Below are positions 8,608 through 20,103 of a DNA stretch of 64,000 nt, in pieces. Source of the DNA: Sva-07 sp963698565 (GTDB lineage: Bacteria > Actinomycetota > Acidimicrobiia > Acidimicrobiales > Ilumatobacteraceae); the NCBI GenBank assembly GCA_963698565.1, contig CAVORH010000003.1, positions 62,001 to 126,000 of the forward strand, read 5' to 3'. The position numbers and the translations under genes are program-made. A model generated the notes under the pieces. The model was not told where the DNA came from. It worked only from the letters and a program-made list of their open reading frames with translations, and ran no database searches. Each line of letters begins with the position of its first letter. Positions within the stretch are counted from its first letter, which is position 1.

Positions 8608-11600
8608 GGCGATCGCTGTCGCCGAGGTCGGAGTCCCGGGCCACGGCTCCGTCGACATCGGGACGGCGACCACGGTCGTCTACACACCGGAACCGGGCTA
8701 CGTCGGGATCGACACGTTCGACTACACGATCGTCGACGGCAACGGGACACCAGCGACTGCCACGGTGATCATCGAGCTCCTGGCGGCCGGCTCGGCCAAC
8801 AAACCACCTGTCGGTGTCGACGATCGAGCCGAGACCGGCCCCGGCGTTCCCGTGACGATCGACGTGCTGCTCAACGACGTCGACCCCGAGCGCGACGCGT
8901 TGCGCCTGGGCGGCTTCTCCCCGCCGGCCGGCGTCAGCACACAGGCACTCGGCGAAGTCACCGAGACGGAGGGCAACTCCGGGCTCCCCGCGCTCCAGTT
9001 CGTGCCGGCGGACGGGTTCGAGGGCACGGCGATCTTCACGTACCGCCCGGTCGACGCGTTGGACGCCGTGGGTGAGGATGTCGAGGTACGCGTCGAGGTC
9101 GCCCGTGCGGGTGACCCCAATCGTCCCCCGATCGTGCGACCCGACGCCGTCCGCCTGCGTCGCAATGTCGAGACCCCGTTGACGGTGCTCGTCAACGACG
9201 TCGACCCCGATGGTGACACCCTCACCCTGTCGGTGGTCGAACCGCTGCCCGCCGGCCTCGAGGTGGCCGTCGAAGGTGATCAACTGGCGGTCGTGGCCCG
9301 TGCTGGTGCGGCGCCACTCGTCCCGTTCGAGTACGAGGTCGATGACGGCAACGACCACGTCGTGCGCGGTTCGGTGCTCGTCGCTGTGATCGACGATGTC
9401 GAACCGAACCTCCCGCCGGTCGTGAGTGCCGATGCCGACAAGGTGGTCGTCGGACAGTCCGTGGTGGTCGAGGTGACCGCCAACGACGTCGACCCGGACG
9501 GCGACCCGCTGACGATCGTCGATGTCACGCAGCCGGAGAACGCCAGCGGTCAGGTGACCGTGTTCAGCCGCGACGAGATCCAGTTCTCGCCGTCACCGCT
9601 CACCGACGACGGCGGTCAGGCGAATGCGCGGTTCACCTACACGGTCAGCGACGGCAACGGTCACGAGGTTGCCGGAGAGGTCACGATCACGGTGCTCCCC
9701 GAGCCGCTCGCCGAACCCCCCTTCGCCCGCGACGACTCCACCTTCACCTTCGTCGACGTACCCGTCACCGTCGACGTGCTGCGCAACGACGGCGACCCGT
9801 CGGGCGAGCGTCCTGAGCTGATCGGCCGGCCCGGATGCCCGTCGGGCGGACAGGCGACGGTCACCGCCGACAGCCAGGTCCGCTACGACCCGCCGGCCGG
9901 GGTCTCGGGTGCGTTCCGGTGCACCTACGAGGTCACGAACACGCGCGGGCTGCGGGCCTCGGCGTCGATCATCGTGTCGGTCCGCGAGCCCCAGGTGACC
10001 AACCAGGCTCCTCAGGTCGTCAACGATCGGCTCACGGTGGCGATCAACGAGACCGCGTCGATCGACGTGGTCGCGAACGACACCGACCTCGACGGCGACG
10101 ATGCGGCCCTCGAACTGGTCTCGTCGACGGCGCCGTCGCTCGGTACGGCGAGCCGCTCCGGCAACACGATCACGTTCACCGCCGGCGCCGCGACCGGGGT
10201 GACGACGATCAACTACCAGGTGGCCGACGCCGACGGGGCGGTCTCGCTCGGGCGTCTCTCGGTGACGATCACCGAGCCGATCAATCTCCCACCGGTTGCC
10301 GTCGCTGACTCGCAGTCGATCTTCGGCCCTGGCACGCCGCAGCAGTTCAACGTCCTCGCGAACGACCGCGACCCCGACGAGACCGCCGGCGGGCTCTCGG
10401 TGGTGTCGGCTGCACGGGTGTCCGGTGACGCAACGGTGTCGCTCGCCGGGTCGGTGGTCACCCTGTCGCCGGCGGCGGACTTCATCGGACAGGTCGTCGC
10501 CACGTACACGATCCGCGACGGCAAGGGGCTGACCGCCACGGCCCTGATCACGCTCACGGTGGCCCCGCCGCTGAACCGGCCGCCCGACGCCCGCGACGAC
10601 GCCGCCGACGTCGTCAATGGTGGCTCGGTCACCAGCGCCGTGCTGTTCAACGACACCGACCCCGACGGCGACCAACTCGCAGTGAGCATCGTCGGCGCAC
10701 CCGATTCTTCGCTCGGGTCGGCCTCGGTGACACCGGACCGCTCGATTGCGTTCGCCGCCGTGCCCGGCGCCAGCGGGACCGCCGTCGTGAACTACCAGGT
10801 CAGTGACGGGGAGTTGACCGACAACGCAACGCTGCGGATCACGGTCCGGGCGTGCGCCGAGTCGACACCGGTCGCCGCCGACGGCTTCCTGGCCACGGGT
10901 TACCGGCAGCCGATCGCCGTCGACCTGGGCGCGTTCGGTTCGAATGGCACGATCGTGGACGTCCAGGCGCCCGCCGGCTACGTCGACGGGATCTACACAC
11001 CGCCGGCGGGCGAGAACGGCAACGTGTCGATCAGCTACTCCGTGGTCAACAGCTGTCGCCTGCGGGCGAGCGGTCAGGTGACGATCGATGTCAACCAGGA
11101 TCCGACCGGTCGCCCGAAGTCGCTCGAGATCGTTCGCGGGGAGCAGATCGTCGTACCGGTGTCGGACCTCGCCACCGACGCGGAGGCGCTGTCGATCACC
11201 GGCAGCTCGGGGGCGCCCGCTTGGGTCACCACCGAACCCGGCCGGCTCGTGATCACCCCGCCGGTCGGGATCGCGGTCGGTCCGTACGAGTGGACCACCA
11301 CGGTCGCCGATCCCGGAGGGCTCACCGCATCGGTCAAGGTGACCGTCAAGGTGCTCAACCAGGTGCCGAAGGCCGTGGCTGACGCCGTCGACGTCGGGTC
11401 CGGTACGTCGGCGTCGTTCTCGATCGTCGGCAACGACACCGACGCCGACTCCGCAGGCGGAAGCGGCGCCCTCGTGATTCAGAGCATCTCGTCCGGATCG
11501 ATCACGTTCACGAACGGGGAGGTGGGCACCGTCGCCGTCGGCGCCGACGGTCGATCGGTGCAGATCGCTCCGGGAGCTGGTCGCGGCACGGCGACGTTCA

Positions 11601-12073
11601 CCTACACCGTCCGTGACAGCGACGGCGGCGTGTCGGCCCCTGCCACCGTGACGGTCGCTGGTCCGCCAGCCAACGCGGCGCCGGTGGCACGCAGCCAGAG
11701 CATCGCGGTGACCACCGGGGTCAGCGCTGTGGTCGGCCTCGACGTCAGTGACGCCGATGGCGATCCACTCACCGTGGTCGACCTGACCGACACGAGTGCG
11801 ATCGTTCAAGATGGGAGCGGCCTGACGATCACGGTGCTCGCCACGACTGTCGGCACGTTCACGATCACCTACCGAGTCACCGACGGCACGGCGTTCTCCG
11901 GCACCGCCACGGTCACCGTGGTCGCGTCCGAGCCTGCGCCGTCGACGACGACGACCACCACCACGCCGACCACCACCACCACCGACCACCGACCACACCA
12001 CGCCACACCACGACCACGGTCCCCTGAGACCTCGGACGCTCGTCGACCCAGACGGGTCGTGGTCAGGCGGTGA
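8426..12073 (+). CDS. Ig-like (tandem-95/VCBS type) repeat surface protein, main part
   Basis: About 1,200 residues made of roughly twelve repeats of 85-100 residues. Each starts with a phrase like NRPPIVRPDAV and carries the NDVDPDGDxLT calcium-binding-type loop, typical of cadherin-like bacterial repeats found in exported adhesins. The repeats lead to a Thr-rich stalk (APSTTTTTTTPTTTTT) with no sortase motif or membrane segment. The first codons after the GTG at 8426 (SPARRHPAPTT) look non-native, and this frame is probably entered from the upstream anchor/propeller gene. The last about 30 residues (DHRPHHATPRPRSPETSDAR) also look off-frame: another frame gives TTTTVP and a stop at 12025-12027. 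The 3' end overlaps the convergent transglutaminase-like gene by 11 nt. Confidence 0.75.
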   Translation: MSPARRHPAPTTDAASEPETREPDDNGIDDPPVAVDDSVTARSGASVPVQVTVNDYDPDGEAIAVAEVGVPGHGSVDIGTATTVVYTPEPGYVGIDTFDYTIVDGNGTPATATVIIELLAAGSANKPPVGVDDRAETGPGVPVTIDVLLNDVDPERDALRLGGFSPPAGVSTQALGEVTETEGNSGLPALQFVPADGFEGTAIFTYRPVDALDAVGEDVEVRVEVARAGDPNRPPIVRPDAVRLRRNVETPLTVLVNDVDPDGDTLTLSVVEPLPAGLEVAVEGDQLAVVARAGAAPLVPFEYEVDDGNDHVVRGSVLVAVIDDVEPNLPPVVSADADKVVVGQSVVVEVTANDVDPDGDPLTIVDVTQPENASGQVTVFSRDEIQFSPSPLTDDGGQANARFTYTVSDGNGHEVAGEVTITVLPEPLAEPPFARDDSTFTFVDVPVTVDVLRNDGDPSGERPELIGRPGCPSGGQATVTADSQVRYDPPAGVSGAFRCTYEVTNTRGLRASASIIVSVREPQVTNQAPQVVNDRLTVAINETASIDVVANDTDLDGDDAALELVSSTAPSLGTASRSGNTITFTAGAATGVTTINYQVADADGAVSLGRLSVTITEPINLPPVAVADSQSIFGPGTPQQFNVLANDRDPDETAGGLSVVSAARVSGDATVSLAGSVVTLSPAADFIGQVVATYTIRDGKGLTATALITLTVAPPLNRPPDARDDAADVVNGGSVTSAVLFNDTDPDGDQLAVSIVGAPDSSLGSASVTPDRSIAFAAVPGASGTAVVNYQVSDGELTDNATLRITVRACAESTPVAADGFLATGYRQPIAVDLGAFGSNGTIVDVQAPAGYVDGIYTPPAGENGNVSISYSVVNSCRLRASGQVTIDVNQDPTGRPKSLEIVRGEQIVVPVSDLATDAEALSITGSSGAPAWVTTEPGRLVITPPVGIAVGPYEWTTTVADPGGLTASVKVTVKVLNQVPKAVADAVDVGSGTSASFSIVGNDTDADSAGGSGALVIQSISSGSITFTNGEVGTVAVGADGRSVQIAPGAGRGTATFTYTVRDSDGGVSAPATVTVAGPPANAAPVARSQSIAVTTGVSAVVGLDVSDADGDPLTVVDLTDTSAIVQDGSGLTITVLATTVGTFTITYRVTDGTAFSGTATVTVVASEPAPSTTTTTTTPTTTTTDHRPHHATPRPRSPETSDARRPRRVVVRR

Positions 12074-14273
12074 CCGGTGATCGTGTGGAGGGGCGCAGCG
12101 AGCGCAGACTGAGACGCCATCGGATCCGTTGCCAACGGGTCCGAGACGACGCCATTTTGTCGTCGATGACCTCGAGGCAGCGGGCGGCGTCCTCGGCGAG
12201 CAGATCCGGGTGCTCCGGCGCACCGTACGTCGCTGCGCTCGCAAGGGCCCCGAGACGGCGGAGGTCGCGGCGGGCTTCGGCCACCAGCGGCTCGCCGCGC
12301 GCAGCGATCTCCCCGTCGGTGGTCGATGCGTCGATGTCGAGCCCTGCGTCGACGAGGACGTCGGTCGCCGTCGCCCAGGCCCCGACGATGCGCTGCGCCG
12401 GGGAGACCGCACGCAGCCGACGGCGCCGCCGTCGGTACTTGATGCCTCCGATCGCCGCCGCTGCCGCGATGAACGGCAGGAGCAGCACGCCGACCACCAG
12501 TACCCCACGCACCGCCCAGGTGACCACCGCCGACAGCGCACCGCCGCCCGCCTCCGCGGCGACGTCCTCGGGCGGGGGCGTGTCGGTGTCCGGATCAGGT
12601 GGTGGCGCAATCGGTGGCTGGGGGGCGGCGGGTGACTGCACTTGGGGCTCCGGTGGGGGCGGGGCACCGTCGGTGGCCTCGTTCAACGGCACCGGGTCGT
12701 AGGACAGCCACCGGCCGTCGCTCAACTGCACCTCGGGCCACACGGAGGCATCGGCGGAAGTGAGTTCGAGGACCTCGCCGGGGCCCGGCGGCGCGGCACC
12801 CGAGGTCGTCGTGTCGAACCCGGTGGCGATTCGAGCTTCGATGCCAAGCGATCGGGCGAGCAGGACGAACGCCGTGGCGAATTGCTCGGCCGTGCCTCGT
12901 TGGGTGTCCCGGAGGAATCGATCGATCAGGGCCTGCTGCAGTCCGCCGCCCTGCACCTGGCTGTCGAGCACGAACTCATTGCGCATCGTCGCCTCGAGCT
13001 GCGCGAGTTGATCGAAGGGGTTGCCGTCCCCAGCGAGACCCAGGGCGAGTTCGGTGAGTGTCGAGGTCGACTCGTCGACGACACGAGGTGCAATGCCCAC
13101 TTCGATCGCGTCGCCGGCCGTCGGGGCGGTGTTGGAGACCACGGCGATCTCGTCACCCGGCGCGGGGGTGTCGATCAGCCTCACCACGGTCCGGTCGGGG
13201 TCGGTCTCCACGGCGGTGTCGATCGACACAGGAGCGCCAGGCAGTGGCACGAGCGTCAGGTTGTCGTCGAGGAAACTGACGTCGACATCGATGACCGGCC
13301 CGGTGACCGGGCCGAGGGTCCCGCCGATCAGCCGGAGCGTGAGAGCGGGCGACCATCGACGTCCGTCGTAGTTCTCGAGCGCAGCGACTCGCCATCTCAC
13401 CGGGAGCGCTTGGTCGTCGCTCGGGGTCACCCGATGGAGCACCGCTGGTGGATCGAGGTCGCGGAGGGCGAGCGTGGCCTCGATCGGGTCGAGGAGTGGG
13501 GCGGCTTGTTCGGCCGGATCATTGCGCCGGGGATCAGCGCGCGACGTCAACGACACCGGGATCGTGATCAGACCGACGATGATGGCGGCGATCAGCAGCA
13601 GCGGGACGATCCGCCGCTCGCCCCGCACCAGCACCAAGCGGTCCTGGAGGGTGCCGTCGTTGCGGAGCAGTGCGAACACGCCGCCGACCGCAGCGAGCAG
13701 CACGAGCCACGACCACGTCACCCCGACCGGAGCGCTCAGCCCGATCGCGCCGAGGTAGCAGGCCAGCAGGGGCAACAGGGGCAGGAGATGAAACCGTCGA
13801 CGGCCGGCGAGCTCGTCGCTGATCGCGGTGGCGGTCGCGATCACCGCCGCCACGGCACCGAGGAGGTCGGGCCGCGCCGGGCTCGGCCAGTCGGTCGACA
13901 GCAACCCCTGGATGCCGGAGGTGAACGCATCGAACACGTCGCTGACTCCACCGCCTTCGATCGCGACCGTGAGCACCACGGCGGTGACGATGGCGAGGAT
14001 CGAGCCGATCGCCCGCAGTACACCCCGACGACCGACGAGGACCAGCGCGATCGCCGTGGGCACGATCGGGGCGATGAGCAGGGTCCAGCCGAACCGACCG
14101 AAGATGTCGCCCGCCGCAGCGGCGACGACCAGGTATCCGAGGAGGAGCACCGTCACCCTCGCTCGGACGAGGCTGCGGGAGGCGGCGGCCGGATTCGATG
14201 GAAGCTCGACCGTGTCCGCTGCGGACGATGCCAGGTCCGGCGGTGGCAGCGTGGTCACCCCCATGACCGCCAC
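12063..14273 (-). CDS. TgpA-like membrane protein with a catalytically dead transglutaminase fold
   Basis: A 736-residue protein. Several transmembrane helices fill the N-terminal third (for example VTVLLLGYLVVAAAAG and LLIAAIIVGLITIPVSL). An extracytoplasmic transglutaminase-like domain follows at about 270-540, then a Pro-rich linker, one more helix near 580 (VLVVGVLLLPFIAAAAAIGG) and a cytoplasmic tail, as in TgpA. The active-site Cys segment, normally GxCEQFA, reads GTAEQFATAF (about residue 461), so Cys is Ala. The His segment, normally AHAWxEV, reads ASVWPEV (about 509), so His is Ser. The Asp segment SYDPVP remains. Ligation or hydrolysis by the usual Cys-His-Asp triad is therefore unlikely. 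It follows DUF58 with a 19-nt overlap, in a moxR-DUF58-tgpA operon. Confidence 0.85.
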   Translation of the reverse strand: MAVMGVTTLPPPDLASSAADTVELPSNPAAASRSLVRARVTVLLLGYLVVAAAAGDIFGRFGWTLLIAPIVPTAIALVLVGRRGVLRAIGSILAIVTAVVLTVAIEGGGVSDVFDAFTSGIQGLLSTDWPSPARPDLLGAVAAVIATATAISDELAGRRRFHLLPLLPLLACYLGAIGLSAPVGVTWSWLVLLAAVGGVFALLRNDGTLQDRLVLVRGERRIVPLLLIAAIIVGLITIPVSLTSRADPRRNDPAEQAAPLLDPIEATLALRDLDPPAVLHRVTPSDDQALPVRWRVAALENYDGRRWSPALTLRLIGGTLGPVTGPVIDVDVSFLDDNLTLVPLPGAPVSIDTAVETDPDRTVVRLIDTPAPGDEIAVVSNTAPTAGDAIEVGIAPRVVDESTSTLTELALGLAGDGNPFDQLAQLEATMRNEFVLDSQVQGGGLQQALIDRFLRDTQRGTAEQFATAFVLLARSLGIEARIATGFDTTTSGAAPPGPGEVLELTSADASVWPEVQLSDGRWLSYDPVPLNEATDGAPPPPEPQVQSPAAPQPPIAPPPDPDTDTPPPEDVAAEAGGGALSAVVTWAVRGVLVVGVLLLPFIAAAAAIGGIKYRRRRRRLRAVSPAQRIVGAWATATDVLVDAGLDIDASTTDGEIAARGEPLVAEARRDLRRLGALASAATYGAPEHPDLLAEDAARCLEVIDDKMASSRTRWQRIRWRLSLRSLRPSTRSPVTA

Positions 14274-15364
14274 CGCCTGACGAACTCACGCGCGTCGGCA
14301 GCCGCGAGCACCACGCCCAGACCCGACGTGGCCCCGGCACCGATGCGCACGACCGACATCCGTTCCGATGTGCTGAAACGACTCGACGGGCCGTCGGGGC
14401 CCGTGACGAACACGACCGACGACTGGTCGAGGCCACCGGTGAACAACACGCTCACCGGGAGGAGACCCTGATCACCCGATTGTTGCACTGGCGTCAACAG
14501 GTCGAGCACCGACCCGTCGCTCACCAACGGCGTCGGCCGGCCGGCGTGGTCGCGTTCGGTGGTCCGCACCACCACGTCGAGCCCGGTACGAATCGCATGG
14601 ACCGCAAGCGTCGCCACCACGTCGACCGCTTCTTCGAAGTCGTCCGTCGTGCCGGCACTCGGCGCGGTGTCGAGCACGATCGTGAACTCGGGGCGGCGAA
14701 CCTCGACGTGCTCGCGGACCATCAGTGTCCCGGTGCGTGCCGTGGTGGGCCAGTGGATCATCCGCGGGTCGTCGCCGGCGACGTACTCCCGCATCGACAC
14801 GAACCCGGACATCGGGTCGGCCGTCGCTCGCCGGAGCACCGATTCGTTCTCGACCACTCTGACCGCGCCGTGGGGCCCGACGAGGTCGTACACCTTGGGG
14901 TGGACGATCACGCTGGAGATGCTGGCATCGCGTCGTCGCCCGACGGTGAGCCAGAACGGGTCGATCCGCTCGACCACGAACGGGCCGACATCGAACACGC
15001 CTCGTCGGCGGGTGGGGATCGAGCCGTTGACCGTGACGGCGGTGTTCGGAGCGACCGGTGGCACGGGGACGCGTGTCTCGGCACCGGCGCATTGGTCGAT
15101 GACCGTCGCCCGACCGGACCGGAAGCGCGTGGCGTTGCGCAGCCGGTACTCGAGCAGGATCGGGTCACCACGAGGGACCCGCACGGCGACGAGGCGGCGG
15201 GCCACGGTGGCTCGCAGCGGACGTTGGGAGACCCACGCCGCCATCATGAGGAGTGCGGCGATCCCGGCCGCCACGATGACGATCTCCTCGTAGTTCCACC
15301 ACCAGCCCGCGACGCCGAGGACCACTGCGGTCAGGACCGCACCGAGGCCCGAGCGGGTGAGCAC
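14255..15364 (-). CDS. DUF58 protein of the MoxR-linked cluster
   Basis: A 369-residue protein with two N-terminal membrane helices (residues about 8-45), a beta-rich middle region, and the DUF58 signature REYVAGDDPRMIHWPTTART (residues about 193-212). A vWA-like C-terminal domain follows (FTIVLDTAPS). DUF58 proteins occur next to MoxR AAA+ ATPases and transglutaminase-like proteins and are thought to be chaperoned substrates or assembly factors at the membrane; their exact job is not known. The start is a GTG 2 nt downstream of the moxR stop region, and the 3' end overlaps the tgpA-like start by 19 nt, so the three genes are translated together. Confidence 0.88.
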   Translation of the reverse strand: MLTRSGLGAVLTAVVLGVAGWWWNYEEIVIVAAGIAALLMMAAWVSQRPLRATVARRLVAVRVPRGDPILLEYRLRNATRFRSGRATVIDQCAGAETRVPVPPVAPNTAVTVNGSIPTRRRGVFDVGPFVVERIDPFWLTVGRRRDASISSVIVHPKVYDLVGPHGAVRVVENESVLRRATADPMSGFVSMREYVAGDDPRMIHWPTTARTGTLMVREHVEVRRPEFTIVLDTAPSAGTTDDFEEAVDVVATLAVHAIRTGLDVVVRTTERDHAGRPTPLVSDGSVLDLLTPVQQSGDQGLLPVSVLFTGGLDQSSVVFVTGPDGPSSRFSTSERMSVVRIGAGATSGLGVVLAAADAREFVRRWRSWG

Positions 15365-15366
15365 GT

Positions 15367-16317
15367 TCAGCTCTCTCGGGAACGCGGTACCGGGATGTCG
15401 TCGATGATGTCGGCCAAGACGCCCTCGACCCGCACGCCGCGGAGTTCGGCTTCGGCGGTGAGGGCCATCCGGTGCGTGACCACCGGCCCGGCGATGGCCT
15501 TGACGTCGTCGGGGGTGACGTAGTCGCGGTCGTCGGTGGCGGCGAAGGCGCGGGCCACGCGGAGCATGGTGAGCGTGCCGCGGGTGGAGACGCCGAGGCG
15601 CAGATCGGGGTGCGTTCGTGTGGCGTTCGCGATCTGCACGATGTAGTCGTCGATGCCCCGCACGACGCCGACGCTGTCGATCTCGGAGATCGCCTGGTCG
15701 AGTTCGTCGGGATCGGTGACCGGCGAGATGTCGTCGTCGGAGCGGTGGCGGTGGAAGCTTTCGAGAATCGAGATCTCGGTGTCGGCGTCGGCGTAGCCGA
15801 GCGTCAGGCGCATCGCGAAGCGGTCGAGCTGCACGTCGGGAAGCGGAAACGTTCCCTGGAAGTCGCGCGGGTTCTGGGTGGCGATCACGAAGAACGGCCG
15901 GGGGACGAGGCGGCTGACGCCATCGGCGGTCACCTGCCGCTCCTCCATCACCTCGAGCAACGCCGACTGGGTCTTGGGGCTGCCCCGGTTGATCTCGTCG
16001 CCGATCAGCACGTTGGTGAACACGGGACCTTCACGGAACGTGAACGTGCTGGAACGCTGGTCGAAGACCATCACGCCGGTGATGTCGGTGGGGAGCAGGT
16101 CCGGAGTGAACTGGACCCGCTTCCAGGTGCCGGCGATCGAGTTGGCGATCGCCTTGGCGAGGCTGGTCTTGCCGGTGCCGGGAACGTCGTCGAGGAGCAG
16201 GTGTCCTTCGGTGAGCAGACAGCACAGGGCGAGGCGGATCTCGTCGCGCTTGCCTCGGACGACCTGGTCGACGTTGGTCAGCACCGCGTCGGCGACCTTT
16301 GCAGCGTGGAGCGGCAT
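15367..16317 (-). CDS. MoxR-family AAA+ ATPase
   Basis: AAA+ ATPase of 316 residues that is likely to remodel partner proteins (DUF58/vWA type). Walker A is DDVPGTGKTSLAKA (about residues 40-53). The MoxR-specific QFTPDLLPTDITG follows, then Walker B LIGDEINRGSPKTQSALLEVMEE, sensor 1 IATQNP and the arginine-finger and lid region. It heads the moxR-DUF58-tgpA operon. A TACACT -10 box lies 8 nt before the ATG at 16317, so the mRNA is probably leaderless. The family assignment is firm, but the substrate is unknown. Confidence 0.95.
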   Translation of the reverse strand: MPLHAAKVADAVLTNVDQVVRGKRDEIRLALCCLLTEGHLLLDDVPGTGKTSLAKAIANSIAGTWKRVQFTPDLLPTDITGVMVFDQRSSTFTFREGPVFTNVLIGDEINRGSPKTQSALLEVMEERQVTADGVSRLVPRPFFVIATQNPRDFQGTFPLPDVQLDRFAMRLTLGYADADTEISILESFHRHRSDDDISPVTDPDELDQAISEIDSVGVVRGIDDYIVQIANATRTHPDLRLGVSTRGTLTMLRVARAFAATDDRDYVTPDDVKAIAGPVVTHRMALTAEAELRGVRVEGVLADIIDDIPVPRSRES

Positions 16318-16369
16318 CGATCAGCAGTGTAGGTGCGCCTCGCGAGGTGCCCGGGTCATCGCCGGCCGA

Positions 16370-17067
16370 TCAGTCCCATTCGATCCGGAGGTTGGCGACC
16401 GCGTCGCGCAGTACGGCGGCGAGATCCCGCGAGCGAGGAAGGTCGGGCTCGATCCGTTCGATCGTCGGGATCTCCGGCAGGCCGGTTCCGGCCGGACACC
16501 CGAGCAACGACTCGAGCGGGTCGACGGGCGGTGCCGTCGGTCGTGGCCGCACGGCGGCGTGCTCGCCGGGACGCACCAGCCGGAGGTGCCTGCCTGGTCG
16601 CTCCGACCCGGCACGGGGTGGCTGGTCGTCGTGGCCCAGAACGTCGTCGAGGTCGTCATCGGCCGGTTCGGCGCGGACGCTGCGATTGCGCCACACGTCG
16701 AGGAGTTCGGGTTCGAGGAGGAACTCGTCGCTGAGCACGAACATCGTCGCCACGACGTGTTTGCAGGCGTAGCCGTCCCAGTTGTCGTCGTCGGGGCACG
16801 TGCACGTGGTGGTGATGTCACGTCGCAACGGCATGCCGTCGCCGGCGGTGACCTCGATCGACGCGATGTAGGGCGTGGAGCGCGACCCCTGGATCTCGCC
16901 GGTGACGATGCCGGGCTCGATGATGATGTCGAGCACCGAGCCGTCCTTCGCGTACTGCTTGCCGCGCCGGAGTCGGGACGGGTCGCTCATCTCCGCCGCC
17001 AGGACCTTCATCATCGTGGAGGGAAGCCGACCGGGGTGGTTCGCTCCGAACGGTTTGCGCGGTCTGC

Positions 17068-17071
<4 letters not shown>
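16370..17071 (-). CDS. SWIM zinc-finger protein
   Basis: A 233-residue protein with a SWIM zinc finger (CxCx(n)CxH): CTCPDDDNWDGYACKH at about residues 96-111. In bacteria these small SWIM proteins are encoded beside SNF2 helicases and are thought to help them bind DNA or protein. The start chosen is the GTG at 17071, which overlaps the helicase stop as GTGA and gives the usual N-terminus SRPRKPFGANHPGRLP; longer readings run over the helicase gene. The C-terminal half is Pro-rich and variable. It is encoded after the helicase in the same transcript. Confidence 0.85.
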
Positions 17072-20052
<2,981 letters not shown>

Positions 20053-20103
20053 CCCTCCGACGCTACCGACACCCTGTCACCGAGTTGTCCGCTACGTCGG
20101 GCG

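Noticed and set aside
9593..12667. Long minus-strand frames antisense to the Ig-repeat gene
   Set aside because: Composition is Arg/His/Gly-rich with no domain; the plus strand shows clear Ig-like repeats.
3192..16317. Complete type VII secretion locus
   Set aside because: No WXG100, EccB, EccD or mycosin gene was found in the window, and the EssC-like protein lacks P-loops.
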